NCBI GenBank assembly: GCA_964576365.1
Contig: CAZNUT010000001.1
Location: 1 to 56,001 of the forward strand
Source of the DNA: CAZMJG01 sp964576365
Lineage (GTDB): Bacteria; Patescibacteriota; Microgenomatia; UBA1406; GWC2-37-13
Direction: 5' to 3'
Length of the DNA stretch: 56,001 nucleotides
Shown: piece by piece, positions 1 to 7,226 of the stretch
Layout: each line of letters opens with the position of its first letter
Numbering within the stretch: the stretch's first letter is position 1
The notes under the pieces: generated by a model
Told to the model about the DNA's origin: nothing
The model's database searches: none
The model's input: the letters and a program-made list of their open reading frames with translations, nothing else
Made by a program: the position numbers and the translations under genes

Positions 1-149
1 ATGAAAAAATACACAATAATATAAAGAGGAATGAGATGAACACGACTCCCACTCAACCTACGGGGAAGAGGAGTGTAATTTTTTTTTCTAAAAAAAAGAC
101 CCATATTCTCATGATCCTTTCCCCTCAGTCAAAAGTCAAGCCAGACAAT

Positions 150-428
150 CTACTCATCAAATTCTGTTGATGTTTGAGGAGCTTGCCATGCATATTCACT
201 ACTATGATGGCTCATTGCTCCTAATGTCTGCAAATCTTGAATGGATACATTATTTGCTGCATAATTGACAGCCAGTTGTGGAGCCATTCCCGACGCAAGA
301 TACGCATCGAGCAAATCTTGAAAAGTTGTTTGATCACTAATTTCGGTTCCCGTTGTAGAGAGCATTGCTTCAACTACATCTTTTGATGTTTGCATAAATT
401 GTATACAATTTTTAATTACATCAGTCAT
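150..428 (-). CDS. Small hypothetical protein (92 aa)
   Basis: I do not recognise a family. The protein is acidic and mostly helical in character, with an N-terminal half rich in short helices (IKNCIQFMQTSKDVVEAML) and a polar Ser/Thr/Gln tail ending TSTEFDE. There is no signal peptide or membrane segment. It overlaps the upstream gene by 4 nt (its ATG lies across the TGA of the 72-aa gene), so the two are probably co-transcribed and translationally coupled. It belongs to a scatter of orphan small genes in the first 7 kb. Confidence 0.55.
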   Translation of the reverse strand: MTDVIKNCIQFMQTSKDVVEAMLSTTGTEISDQTTFQDLLDAYLASGMAPQLAVNYAANNVSIQDLQTLGAMSHHSSEYAWQAPQTSTEFDE

Positions 429-643
429 GCCGATTGTGTAGCGTGATTATAGCGCAAACGTGCAGCCCGCCGTTCATTTGGATCTTTTGCCGCATGCTCA
501 GCAAATAATTTTTCCGGCAGATTGCGGATAAGATCTGCACCTAACGCAAAAAATTTATTTCTAAGCTCCAGATCTTCAGCAATTTCAGGGTGCCCGTCCA
601 GAACGAGGTCAGTATCATACTGTTCGGGACTTTTTTTGCCCAC
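425..643 (-). CDS. Small hypothetical protein (72 aa), GTG start
   Basis: Unrecognised small, charged, helical protein. It contains ADLIRNLPEKLFAEHAAKD followed by a basic stretch (ERRAARLRYNH). The frame opens with GTG at 643; the only nearby ATG upstream (653-655) runs into a stop after two codons, so GTG is the likely start. The 3' end overlaps the next gene by 4 nt in ATGA fashion, which supports a two-gene unit of unknown function. Confidence 0.5.
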   Translation of the reverse strand: MGKKSPEQYDTDLVLDGHPEIAEDLELRNKFFALGADLIRNLPEKLFAEHAAKDPNERRAARLRYNHATQSA

Positions 644-771
644 CTATGATACCATGATCTCTGCGCATCTAAGCCAGAACAGATTCGGGTAATTGTTTTA
701 TAAATTCATCTTCACAATAAAACAAAAACACTTGAAGCATGTATTATTAAATACATCAGAAGTAATCTTAA

Positions 772-1104
772 TTATTTGACACATATCCTTAGGCCTGTAG
801 GCAAATCACTCAAATCCGCATCAATAAAATCTGGATCACATTGATGATCTGGCAAACTACCAATGAGCGAATCTAAATCATGCTCTCCTTGTCGAAGTAC
901 CTCTGTACCCCATCTACGTCCACCTCTAAATGCTCCCCCTATATTGACTTTAACCGTATCAGTCTGATCATAAACTTGCAATATTGCTCCACCAAAATCA
1001 TTTTCATGAAATGCTCCATCATCAATTTCAATAATAGTGCCATCTGTATAATATAAATCTGTCGCACGTACGATTTGACTTTCAAAACAATCTACCTTGA
1101 GCAT
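772..1104 (-). CDS. Hypothetical protein (110 aa)
   Basis: Unrecognised acidic protein with beta-strand-like alternation in its first half (IVRATDLYYTDGTIIEIDDG) and an Asp-rich C-terminal half. There are two Cys, at residue 6 and near the C-terminus. No transmembrane segment is visible. A TATATT box lies 8 nt before the ATG (1113-1118 on the minus strand), consistent with a leaderless transcript. It sits downstream of the kinase-fold gene on the same strand, separated by a 78-nt gap. Confidence 0.55.
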   Translation of the reverse strand: MLKVDCFESQIVRATDLYYTDGTIIEIDDGAFHENDFGGAILQVYDQTDTVKVNIGGAFRGGRRWGTEVLRQGEHDLDSLIGSLPDHQCDPDFIDADLSDLPTGLRICVK

Positions 1105-1182
1105 GATTTTTAAATATAAATGATAAATACTAGGTTATCATATCTTGTTATTTCACAATTCGCTATACATAAATAATATGCA

Positions 1183-2214
1183 TCATTTCCAACCGCCTAA
1201 TTCTTTTTCTTTATCCGTGAGTTCAATACCAAGCAGTGGACCAAATCTGACTCTTTCATTTCTTCGTATAGCATCAGTATAAAAGGGAAAACCATTTTGA
1301 ATTTCGTAAGACAATGCGTTTATCATTCCGGGTGAGTCCTTATAGTTTTCTTCGCAATATAACTGCATATCAGCAATTAACTTTTCAAAAAGTGAAATAC
1401 CACAATCAGGGTATAAATGATGTGCGGTGCCAGCAAGTTCTGCACACACCTTAATATTTACATATTGTGCACTAGTCCCAAGAAGCATTCCTTTTTTTCT
1501 ACCTGGATCTTCTTTCAGTGCATTAGGATTTAAATTCATAAGCGCAGAATTACCATGAGGAGTAAGTGAGCAGGGTGGAGTAAGATCAGTATAATACATT
1601 TCCCCCTGATGAAATAGAAAATTATTCAACTTCATATCAAAAGTTAAAGGAAGTTGCGTCGAACGTAGCACCTCATCCATTTCTTTGTTATCTACCTCAT
1701 ACGGATTAAGTATAGGATGATAGTATTTCTTCTCACGGGGTCTATAAGGAAATAAATGTCTTTTTTCAGTAGGTGGGTCAAAATGAAAATTGGTATTTAT
1801 TACCCCTAGTAGCTTTTCTAGAATCTCGTGTTGCAAAACAGTGTCATTATTTTCTAAGCTGTATAACCACAACTTATCAAGCGTAACACCAGGAAGATAC
1901 TCTTGCAATGTATGAATAATATATCTCCCTGAGTTATCTTCCCTAGGTACAGCCTTACAATCATACAGTCGAGGCGTCTTTATTCCCATTGCATTACTTT
2001 GTTCGTTAAAAGCAAATACAAGTTGTGCGAAACCAGTCGCAGTTGCAGCACTCATACTCATATCGATACCGCGGGAATCATTTTGAAAGCCATATTTCTT
2101 AAGAAGCGCTTGCTTACCATCTGGAGTAATAGCATGGTCGATCACTCCGTAGTGAGAATGAAGTTCTGGGTTTTCAAAAAAAGCTGTATTTATAACAGAC
2201 TCAATTTGAGACAT
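1183..2214 (-). CDS. Divergent protein-kinase-like / aminoglycoside-phosphotransferase-fold protein
   Basis: 343 aa. Seen: a hinge-like stretch around residues 100-115 (HTLQEYLPGVTLDKL), then DMKLNN at 193-198, which fits the D-x-K-x-x-N catalytic loop of the kinase-like superfamily, and YYTDLTPP with Asp210 at the position of the metal-binding 'DFG' Asp. The segment before the hinge (FNEQSNAMGIKTPRLYDC) resembles the end of an N-lobe. I cannot find a clear glycine-rich loop or the usual ATP-anchoring Lys, so the N-lobe is highly diverged or the substrate is unusual. A small-molecule kinase is the likeliest role; a pseudokinase is possible. A TATAAT box lies 5 nt upstream of the ATG and no SD is visible. 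Neighbours are orphan small genes and give no pathway hint. Confidence 0.5.
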   Translation of the reverse strand: MSQIESVINTAFFENPELHSHYGVIDHAITPDGKQALLKKYGFQNDSRGIDMSMSAATATGFAQLVFAFNEQSNAMGIKTPRLYDCKAVPREDNSGRYIIHTLQEYLPGVTLDKLWLYSLENNDTVLQHEILEKLLGVINTNFHFDPPTEKRHLFPYRPREKKYYHPILNPYEVDNKEMDEVLRSTQLPLTFDMKLNNFLFHQGEMYYTDLTPPCSLTPHGNSALMNLNPNALKEDPGRKKGMLLGTSAQYVNIKVCAELAGTAHHLYPDCGISLFEKLIADMQLYCEENYKDSPGMINALSYEIQNGFPFYTDAIRRNERVRFGPLLGIELTDKEKELGGWK

Positions 2215-2219
2215 ATTAT

Positions 2220-2248
2220 ATTATACACATTTTATGCGTAAAATACAA
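2220..2248 (-). promoter_or_regulatory. Putative leaderless promoter of the kinase-fold gene
   Basis: Read on the minus strand: TTGTAT at 2248-2243, a 17-nt spacer, then TATAAT at 2225-2220, with the ATG of the 343-aa gene only 5 nt further on. A start of transcription 5-8 nt after the -10 box would fall at or next to the A of the ATG. Confidence 0.4.
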
Positions 2249-2276
2249 CATGCTATAGGTTTTTATGGTCAAGGCT

Positions 2277-2510
2277 TTATTCTCCCCGTGCTAATACATC
2301 TATTTTTGGCTGATTGATGGCAATTTCTTCCGCCCTTGACTGAAGATTTGCAGCATTGTTATATCCAACAGGCGGCATGAGATTCACACTATATAGTGCT
2401 TGCTGTCCATTAACACCTTCTCGAGCATCAATTTGACGAAATCGAGCCCCACCTAAATGTTTGGTCACAAGCGCGTCTACCACGTCAATCAGATTTTCTG
2501 ACCGATTCAT
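2277..2510 (-). CDS. Small hypothetical protein (77 aa)
   Basis: Unrecognised. I start it at ATG 2510 (MNRSENLIDVVD) rather than at the upstream Met of the open frame (2558). The extra 16 residues are hydrophobic/aromatic and unlike the rest, and a TATTAT box lies 9 nt before ATG 2510, inside the longer version. The protein is polar, with an Asn/Gln-rich middle (GYNNAANLQSRAEE) and no membrane segment. It lies between the radical SAM gene and the kinase-fold gene on the same strand. Confidence 0.5.
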   Translation of the reverse strand: MNRSENLIDVVDALVTKHLGGARFRQIDAREGVNGQQALYSVNLMPPVGYNNAANLQSRAEEIAINQPKIDVLARGE

Positions 2511-2650
2511 ATGATATATATAATAAAATAATACGGGTATCCTACAAAGGAAATGCACAAAATAAAATGCACAATCAATATGTGTTAAAACTCCTCGACA
2601 TAAACGTAATTATCAGGGAATTAAATCCTAAAAAAGATTAAAAGAGTCGC

Positions 2651-4321
2651 TTAAGAAAGAGTTGCTTCAATACGCTTTATGAGAGCGTCTTTTTCCACAT
2701 CAGCTTTGGTGTGTGGAGTAGAGAAATGACGCAGCAGATTTTTACCCGCATTTTTCCAGAAAGTCAAAGAAACATAATTGGGTTTTTGAGACGGATCAAA
2801 GTCCAGTAGATGCCCGATGAGTTTGTATGCCATATAAAAAAGATACTTCGCGTCATGAAGCGAGCGTATCCCCACAATCTTTCGCCCAATATAGTGTGGC
2901 GTCATAAAAGCTGAATACAGATCCTGCTCAAGCTCCAGAATCTTCTCGTGTGGAAAAGGTACCTTCATTACCGGACGGCGCATGTCAAAATCATCGTAGT
3001 TTTCGGTGAGGAGCCATCCTTTTTCCTTACACTCGCGATAAAGCGGCGTGCCGGGGTAGGGGATCACGATAGTCGCCTGAATCGTCTCATAATATCCTTT
3101 TTTCATCGCGTACTTGGCGACATCGATCGTGCGCTTTGCATCTTCATATGACTCCCACGGATACCCGAGCATGATCGTGATATGTGGATCAAGTCCAGCT
3201 TTTTTCGCCATCGCGGGGTAGATGATCGCATCTTCTTCCTTGGTTCCTTTATCCAGACGGTCAAGCGTTTTCTGATTGGCCGACTCCATACCATAGAGAA
3301 TAAAACGGAATCCGGCCCGTCCCATAAGATCGTACATTTTCTGATTTGGAATAGCATTAAATCGCATATTGCACCCGTACTTCACTTTTTTGTTATACCC
3401 ACTTTCAATCAGAAGCTCGCAAAACTTTTTGAGTTTATTGCCAACAAAGAGAGTGCCGGCATCATCAAATATTTCTTTTACACCGTAGTTATCGACAACA
3501 TGTTTCACTTCGGCAAAAAGACGCTCTGGAGTAAAACTGCGGTATGAACCGATCGGATTTATGGTATGATCCCACACACAAAATGTACATTTGTTCCACC
3601 AGCAATCACGGCCGGAGTACATATAAGTACCTGGCGTGTATTTGTAATTACCATTTGCATAGGCGTAGAGTTTCCATTTGGTCAAATCGCGGTCAACAAA
3701 AGGAAGCGTATTCAAATCATGCTTCAGCGATGCAGGGCCGGAATGATAAATGACTTCGCCATTTTGCAATTTTTGACTTTTTACCTTTTCGCTTTTAATT
3801 TTTAGCTTTTTATTCGACGCTCTCCAATAGACTCCTCCTTCAAGCGGTACCCCTTTGGTGAGATGCTCGAGAATATTGAGCATCACAAAGTCATAATCTC
3901 CTCCTTTTATCGCGATGTCCACCGGACTGTTTTCAAAAATTTCATACGGAAGATAACTCACGTGGTCTCCCACCCAAACGAGTTGCAATTTGGGAAATCG
4001 TTTTTTGAGGTCTGCGATGATCTTCCAGTGGCGATGGATGACGGGCGATTTGGTCTCTACCATGAGAAAATCCGGCTGTATCTGTGCAAGTTCTTCACAC
4101 CACTGCTCGTAGGTCTGCTGACTGGCGATCCCATCCATCCAGTACACATCGTATCCTTTTGATTTGAGAAGTGATGCCGCATAGGCTGGCACCATAGGAT
4201 AAATATATGTAGGGGCATTAAAAAACTGGAATTGTCTATTTTGGGAAAGAAGCGGCACACCCTTTGAGGAGGGGAGAGGTGGGTAGCCGACTACGACTCG
4301 GAGAGGTCGGACAGTGTTCAT
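2651..4321 (-). CDS. B12-binding-type radical SAM protein with an in-frame repeat insert
   Basis: 556 aa. Residues about 5-160 look like the N-terminal B12-binding (Rossmann) domain of BchE-like radical SAM enzymes; residues about 230-470 are the radical SAM domain. The cluster-binding motif is GRDCWWNKCTFC with Cys240, Cys245 and Cys248, that is C-x4-C-x2-C rather than the usual C-x3-C-x2-C. The family carries out radical methylation or other carbon chemistry on lipids, cofactors or peptides; the substrate here is unknown. Between the two domains, residues about 170-187 form a Lys/Ser-rich stretch (KKLKIKSEKVKSQKL). Its DNA (3761-3814) matches an intergenic repeat word found elsewhere in the window. 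The N-terminal region keeps 'YPMVPAYAASLL', typical of the family. Transcribed alone. Confidence 0.85.
   Translation of the reverse strand: MNTVRPLRVVVGYPPLPSSKGVPLLSQNRQFQFFNAPTYIYPMVPAYAASLLKSKGYDVYWMDGIASQQTYEQWCEELAQIQPDFLMVETKSPVIHRHWKIIADLKKRFPKLQLVWVGDHVSYLPYEIFENSPVDIAIKGGDYDFVMLNILEHLTKGVPLEGGVYWRASNKKLKIKSEKVKSQKLQNGEVIYHSGPASLKHDLNTLPFVDRDLTKWKLYAYANGNYKYTPGTYMYSGRDCWWNKCTFCVWDHTINPIGSYRSFTPERLFAEVKHVVDNYGVKEIFDDAGTLFVGNKLKKFCELLIESGYNKKVKYGCNMRFNAIPNQKMYDLMGRAGFRFILYGMESANQKTLDRLDKGTKEEDAIIYPAMAKKAGLDPHITIMLGYPWESYEDAKRTIDVAKYAMKKGYYETIQATIVIPYPGTPLYRECKEKGWLLTENYDDFDMRRPVMKVPFPHEKILELEQDLYSAFMTPHYIGRKIVGIRSLHDAKYLFYMAYKLIGHLLDFDPSQKPNYVSLTFWKNAGKNLLRHFSTPHTKADVEKDALIKRIEATLS
3761..3814. 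repeat. Intergenic-type 'ctttttaccttttc' repeat word inside the radical SAM gene
   Basis: The plus strand around 3776-3797 reads gactttttaccttttcgctttt. A near copy (20 of 22 bases) lies between genes at about 17733-17754, and a 14-base exact match (accttttcgctttt, reverse strand) lies in the gap at about 24600. Related words occur at 19921, 28535 and 37440. Inside the gene it is read without a stop and gives the KLKIKSEKVKSQKL segment. Confidence 0.65.
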
Positions 4322-4372
4322 AACACTCTCATTTTCGCACGCATCATCTCAAATTACAACTGTTTGAAAGGA

Positions 4373-4636
4373 TTATTTTTCAAACCTTACTGTGATTTCT
4401 CTTCCAATAGCCATAGCTTGAAGTGCTAAATGATCTTGAACGGTGAGAAAATCTGTAGACGATGGTATAACTACTTCATCACCTGGATAAACAGTCGTCA
4501 TAAAGCTACTTAATTCTTCAACACTATTTCCACTAAATCTCACTCTTTTAGTTGGGGGGGGTGTAGTGAAAAACTCAACTAATTCAGTCATTGCTGCATC
4601 CCATTGAGCATCAGTCCATTCAGTTTGTTCTGCCAT
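4373..4636 (-). CDS. Small hypothetical protein (87 aa) with a C8 tract
   Basis: Unrecognised acidic cytosolic protein (MAEQTEWTDAQWDAAMTELV), probably helix then strand. A run of eight C (G8 on the plus strand, 4554-4561) encodes the Pro triplet in TTPPPTKR near residue 27. Such a homopolymer is rare in this AT-rich DNA and is a possible slippage site. It is divergent from the winged-helix regulator at 4701; the 64 nt between them must contain both promoters. Confidence 0.55.
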   Translation of the reverse strand: MAEQTEWTDAQWDAAMTELVEFFTTPPPTKRVRFSGNSVEELSSFMTTVYPGDEVVIPSSTDFLTVQDHLALQAMAIGREITVRFEK

Positions 4637-4700
4637 AATTTTTTAAAAAATACTATAAGATAATTTGATATAATATCAAACGTACAAAAATCATCTTGAC
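4637..4700. promoter_or_regulatory. Divergent promoter region between 87-aa gene and winged-helix regulator
   Basis: 64-nt AT-rich spacer. On the plus strand TATAAT lies near 4668-4674, about 27 nt before the regulator's ATG. On the minus strand TATAGT/TATTAT boxes lie upstream of the 87-aa gene. No SD is visible for either gene. The arrangement would allow the regulator to control itself and the divergent gene, but no operator repeat is obvious. Confidence 0.35.
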
Positions 4701-5696
4701 ATGAAAATGACATATACCTTTCACTCCGACATACGGCATGATGCAGCGCGGATACTCGGCACCCACGCCGGAGCCATGTGCGGATTTTTCACTGCCCAAC
4801 ACTTCATCATCCTGCCATATGCATACAAAAATACCGTCTATCTTCCGGACATTGACTATAGCCAAATCAAACCCTCTCCTACCGCCTCATATCATCCAGA
4901 CGACTATAGCGAAAAACAGCTCTCATATATTACGAAACAAATACAGACCAATACAAATAACAAAAATATCGACATTCTGCTGAAAAATATTCAACTGTCT
5001 GATCAACAAATACAAAACATTTTTTTGATATTATTTCCGACTATTTTCCCTTTAATCAAACATATTCACATCATTCTCACGCCATATGGAACTACGTGCT
5101 CATTCGACTTCAAAAAAGACAAAAAAAGCTACGATATATATCTGTGGATACGCAACGATGATGCAAAAAATCTGTTCGCAAGATACATTCATGCATTTGT
5201 ATCAGTACTTGTGCTTATCGAAACGGGCATCAGCGACATTCACACTGAAGAGTGGCGACATAAAGAATATCTTATCGACTACCTTCTTCGCCATACGTCG
5301 CTCAGTGCTATACATCCTGTCTCTCAGCGCACTCTCGCTTCACTGAAGATAAATCAACTCGGAACAAGACATCAACAAACAGCTGAAATATTTCTGACAA
5401 AACTCGGACTGAATAAAAAACTTGCAATTTCAAAAAAAGACGGTCAATATTATCTGGCAGATATAAAAATCGAACATCTCACGCATAACGAAATGAAACT
5501 TATTGATACGTTGTATGAAAAGAGGGGAGAATATGTATCAAAAAATGACTTGATGGGCTTACTCTATGGCGAAGATGGTGGAAACGAATGGAGTCTCACA
5601 AAACAAATTCAGCGACTTCGTGAAAAAATTCGAAAAACAGGCATTTATCATACACCTATCATGACAAACCGCAAGAGAGGATACATGCTTAGGTAA
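4701..5696 (+). CDS. Winged-helix (OmpR/PhoB-type) DNA-binding protein with uncharacterised N-terminal domain
   Basis: 331 aa. Residues about 259-331 fit the Trans_Reg_C winged helix: LTHNEMKLIDTL, a recognition-helix region (TKQIQRLREKIRK) and the final wing TNRKRGYMLR. The first ~250 residues are not a response-regulator receiver: there is no DD...D...K pattern. They contain a mixed alpha/beta region and WRHKEYLIDYLLRHTSLS, which I do not assign to a named domain. It is therefore probably a transcription regulator responding to an unknown signal. The 3' end overlaps the convergent 122-aa gene by 8 nt. ATG codons 1 and 3 are both possible starts. Confidence 0.75.
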   Translation: MKMTYTFHSDIRHDAARILGTHAGAMCGFFTAQHFIILPYAYKNTVYLPDIDYSQIKPSPTASYHPDDYSEKQLSYITKQIQTNTNNKNIDILLKNIQLSDQQIQNIFLILFPTIFPLIKHIHIILTPYGTTCSFDFKKDKKSYDIYLWIRNDDAKNLFARYIHAFVSVLVLIETGISDIHTEEWRHKEYLIDYLLRHTSLSAIHPVSQRTLASLKINQLGTRHQQTAEIFLTKLGLNKKLAISKKDGQYYLADIKIEHLTHNEMKLIDTLYEKRGEYVSKNDLMGLLYGEDGGNEWSLTKQIQRLREKIRKTGIYHTPIMTNRKRGYMLR

Positions 5697-6057
5697 CTTC
5701 AGTAGACTCAATATCAATCTCCAATGGCAACATATCCTGAAATTTCTCAAGATGCGCCGTGGATCCTGGCAATCGACAATCATCTGGAACTGAGCTACGT
5801 GATCCATTTGTGATACGCATACTTCCTTCTAATCCATCATAATCAGGTGTATTGAGGGGATAACAAAAAGGCTGAGCGCCTCTATTCAAATAATGTGGGC
5901 ATGGATGATCGGGATTATTGCAGACCTGCTCAAGCATTTCCCGAAACAAAATCGACGCATCGGTCTGATCAAGTGGAATATCAGAAACTACAGGCTCACG
6001 TCCTGAAAACCGAACTTCAAGAGCTTCCTGCCGGTTTCTGTGAAAACCATTATTCAT
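5689..6057 (-). CDS. Hypothetical Cys-containing protein (122 aa)
   Basis: Unrecognised. The middle carries CNNPDHPCPHYLNRGAQPFC (residues about 46-65), with a further Cys in DDC, so a metal site or disulfides are possible. The remainder is acidic (PLEIDIESTEVT at the C-terminus). No signal peptide or membrane segment is visible. It is convergent with the winged-helix regulator, with an 8-nt 3' overlap. Confidence 0.5.
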   Translation of the reverse strand: MNNGFHRNRQEALEVRFSGREPVVSDIPLDQTDASILFREMLEQVCNNPDHPCPHYLNRGAQPFCYPLNTPDYDGLEGSMRITNGSRSSVPDDCRLPGSTAHLEKFQDMLPLEIDIESTEVT

Positions 6058-6089
6058 AATATATTCACTGAACTTTTTTTCTCTTTTAC

Positions 6090-6349
6090 TCTGAGATGCT
6101 GAATCAAATTCCTACCTGATGGATAAAAAACCAGGTAAAATGATTAAGAGATCCCGAATCAAGTTCGGGATGACGGATACTCAAATTGCTTTTGGTCAAA
6201 GCTTGTTAAGCTCTTATTGAACCCATCATCCTTTGGCTGACATTCCTACGTTCCTCGCAATGACGTTTTTTTTTGCTGAGTCGCTGAGCAGCTAAAGTAC
6301 TAAACCCCTCCAACCATAAAGCTAACACCCTCCGATTCGGAGGGCAGGC
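6090..6349. repeat. Intergenic mosaic of short repeats and hairpins
   Basis: This 299-nt gap contains no gene that I can see. It is a string of repeat words: an inverted pair TACCTG (6113-6118)/CAGGTA (6132-6137); a hairpin ATCCCGAA (6151-6158)/TTCGGGAT (6164-6171); the phrase cctacgttcctcgcaatgacg (about 6242-6262), whose reverse complement begins cgtcattgcgagga; the phrase gctgagtcgctgagcagct (about 6277-6295); and the palindrome at 6327-6349. Several of these words recur in other gaps and inside genes. Confidence 0.7.
6327..6349. repeat. 23-nt palindromic repeat, intergenic copy
   Basis: The core CCCTCCGA-T-TCGGAGGG (6328-6344) is a perfect inverted repeat. The whole 23-nt segment is present exactly, in reverse complement, at 55584-55606 inside a methyltransferase gene. 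Confidence 0.85.
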
Positions 6350-6356
6350 CCTACAC

Positions 6357-6830
6357 CTATTTATACCTATCTTTCACCTGAAACAGGATATAAAATCCGA
6401 TGAGAGCAGAGATGATCGCTCCACCCACCTGAAGTGATAAAAGGCTGGAAGCAATAGACAACAACTGAGCATAAAACGCATTTTTCCATCCCTTCATGGT
6501 TTTATTAAACAATCCGGGAAGAGCAATGACATTAAACACAAGCGACAAAACAGTAAGAATAAGAGGTATGAACGAAAATACATTGCGGCCACTCATCATA
6601 CCATAACCTGTTGTCACCGGCGCAAAAACAGCAGTAAGACCCAACGCTGCGATGATAACAGGAAGTGAAAGAACCATTAGGATCAGAAGCACCCAAGGAC
6701 CAAACTTCACGATAGCATCTTTGACTTCGGAAGGAAGTTGAAATGGTGCTTTTTTCACAAAATACAACTCCAGAGTTTCTTCAAGTTTTTGTAATGACAT
6801 TTCCGAAGAATGATGAGTTTGGTCTGACAT
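6357..6830 (-). CDS. Small four-helix membrane protein (157 aa)
   Basis: Integral membrane protein of unknown function. A soluble N-terminal ~40 residues (LQKLEETLELYFVKKAPFQLP) is followed by about four hydrophobic segments: roughly 43-70, 84-106, 117-133 and 136-152. The segment 'KKAPFQLPSEVKDAIVKFGPW' has the style of small membrane proteins common in CPR genomes; this is recollection, not a search. A TATAAT box lies about 29 nt upstream of the ATG, with no SD. It is divergent from the 92-aa gene at 6944. Confidence 0.65.
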   Translation of the reverse strand: MSDQTHHSSEMSLQKLEETLELYFVKKAPFQLPSEVKDAIVKFGPWVLLILMVLSLPVIIAALGLTAVFAPVTTGYGMMSGRNVFSFIPLILTVLSLVFNVIALPGLFNKTMKGWKNAFYAQLLSIASSLLSLQVGGAIISALIGFYILFQVKDRYK

Positions 6831-6943
6831 ATAAGTAAAAAATAATAATGTTGTTCAATTATAGTGTAATTCTGATGCCCTCAATTTGCAATAGGTGGCA
6901 AAAAAATATACAATATATACTTATTAAATAAGTACATCTATAT

Positions 6944-7222
6944 ATGAATAGATCAATTCAATTTAATGAGGGAGAAGGGACTGTTACACACTGGCCACCA
7001 GTTCAAAAACATCATGTTGAAACTATAGCATCAGAACTATATCACGGTCATTGTCTTGAATGTAATGAATATGGAATCAATTGTGGACCTAAATTGGTCA
7101 CAACCGAATCATTGGTTGTAAAAGGACACGATATCATTACTGGTGCTATTGTGGACGTAAATAACTCAGAAGGCACGATACCAAATACGTGTACTATAAA
7201 AGGGATTACATTGGAAGTTTAA
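6944..7222 (+). CDS. Small hypothetical protein (92 aa)
   Basis: Unrecognised. A short Cys motif C-L-E-C-N-E-Y-G-I-N-C (C-x2-C-x6-C, residues about 38-48) is preceded by HGH, so metal binding is conceivable. The C-terminal half looks like beta strands (LVVKGHDIITGAIVDV). It ends 4 nt before the stop of the convergent glycosyltransferase gene. Confidence 0.5.
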   Translation: MNRSIQFNEGEGTVTHWPPVQKHHVETIASELYHGHCLECNEYGINCGPKLVTTESLVVKGHDIITGAIVDVNNSEGTIPNTCTIKGITLEV

Positions 7223-7226
7223 ATTG

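Noticed and set aside
36..170. 44-aa ORF on the plus strand with an AGAGGA sequence 5 nt upstream
   Set aside because: It runs through a T9/A8 tract, has no domain-like character and overlaps the 3' end of the 92-aa gene antisense. The SD alone is not enough.
3863..4162. 99-aa plus-strand ORF inside the radical SAM gene
   Set aside because: It is antisense to a clearly conserved domain; composition and frame make it a shadow.
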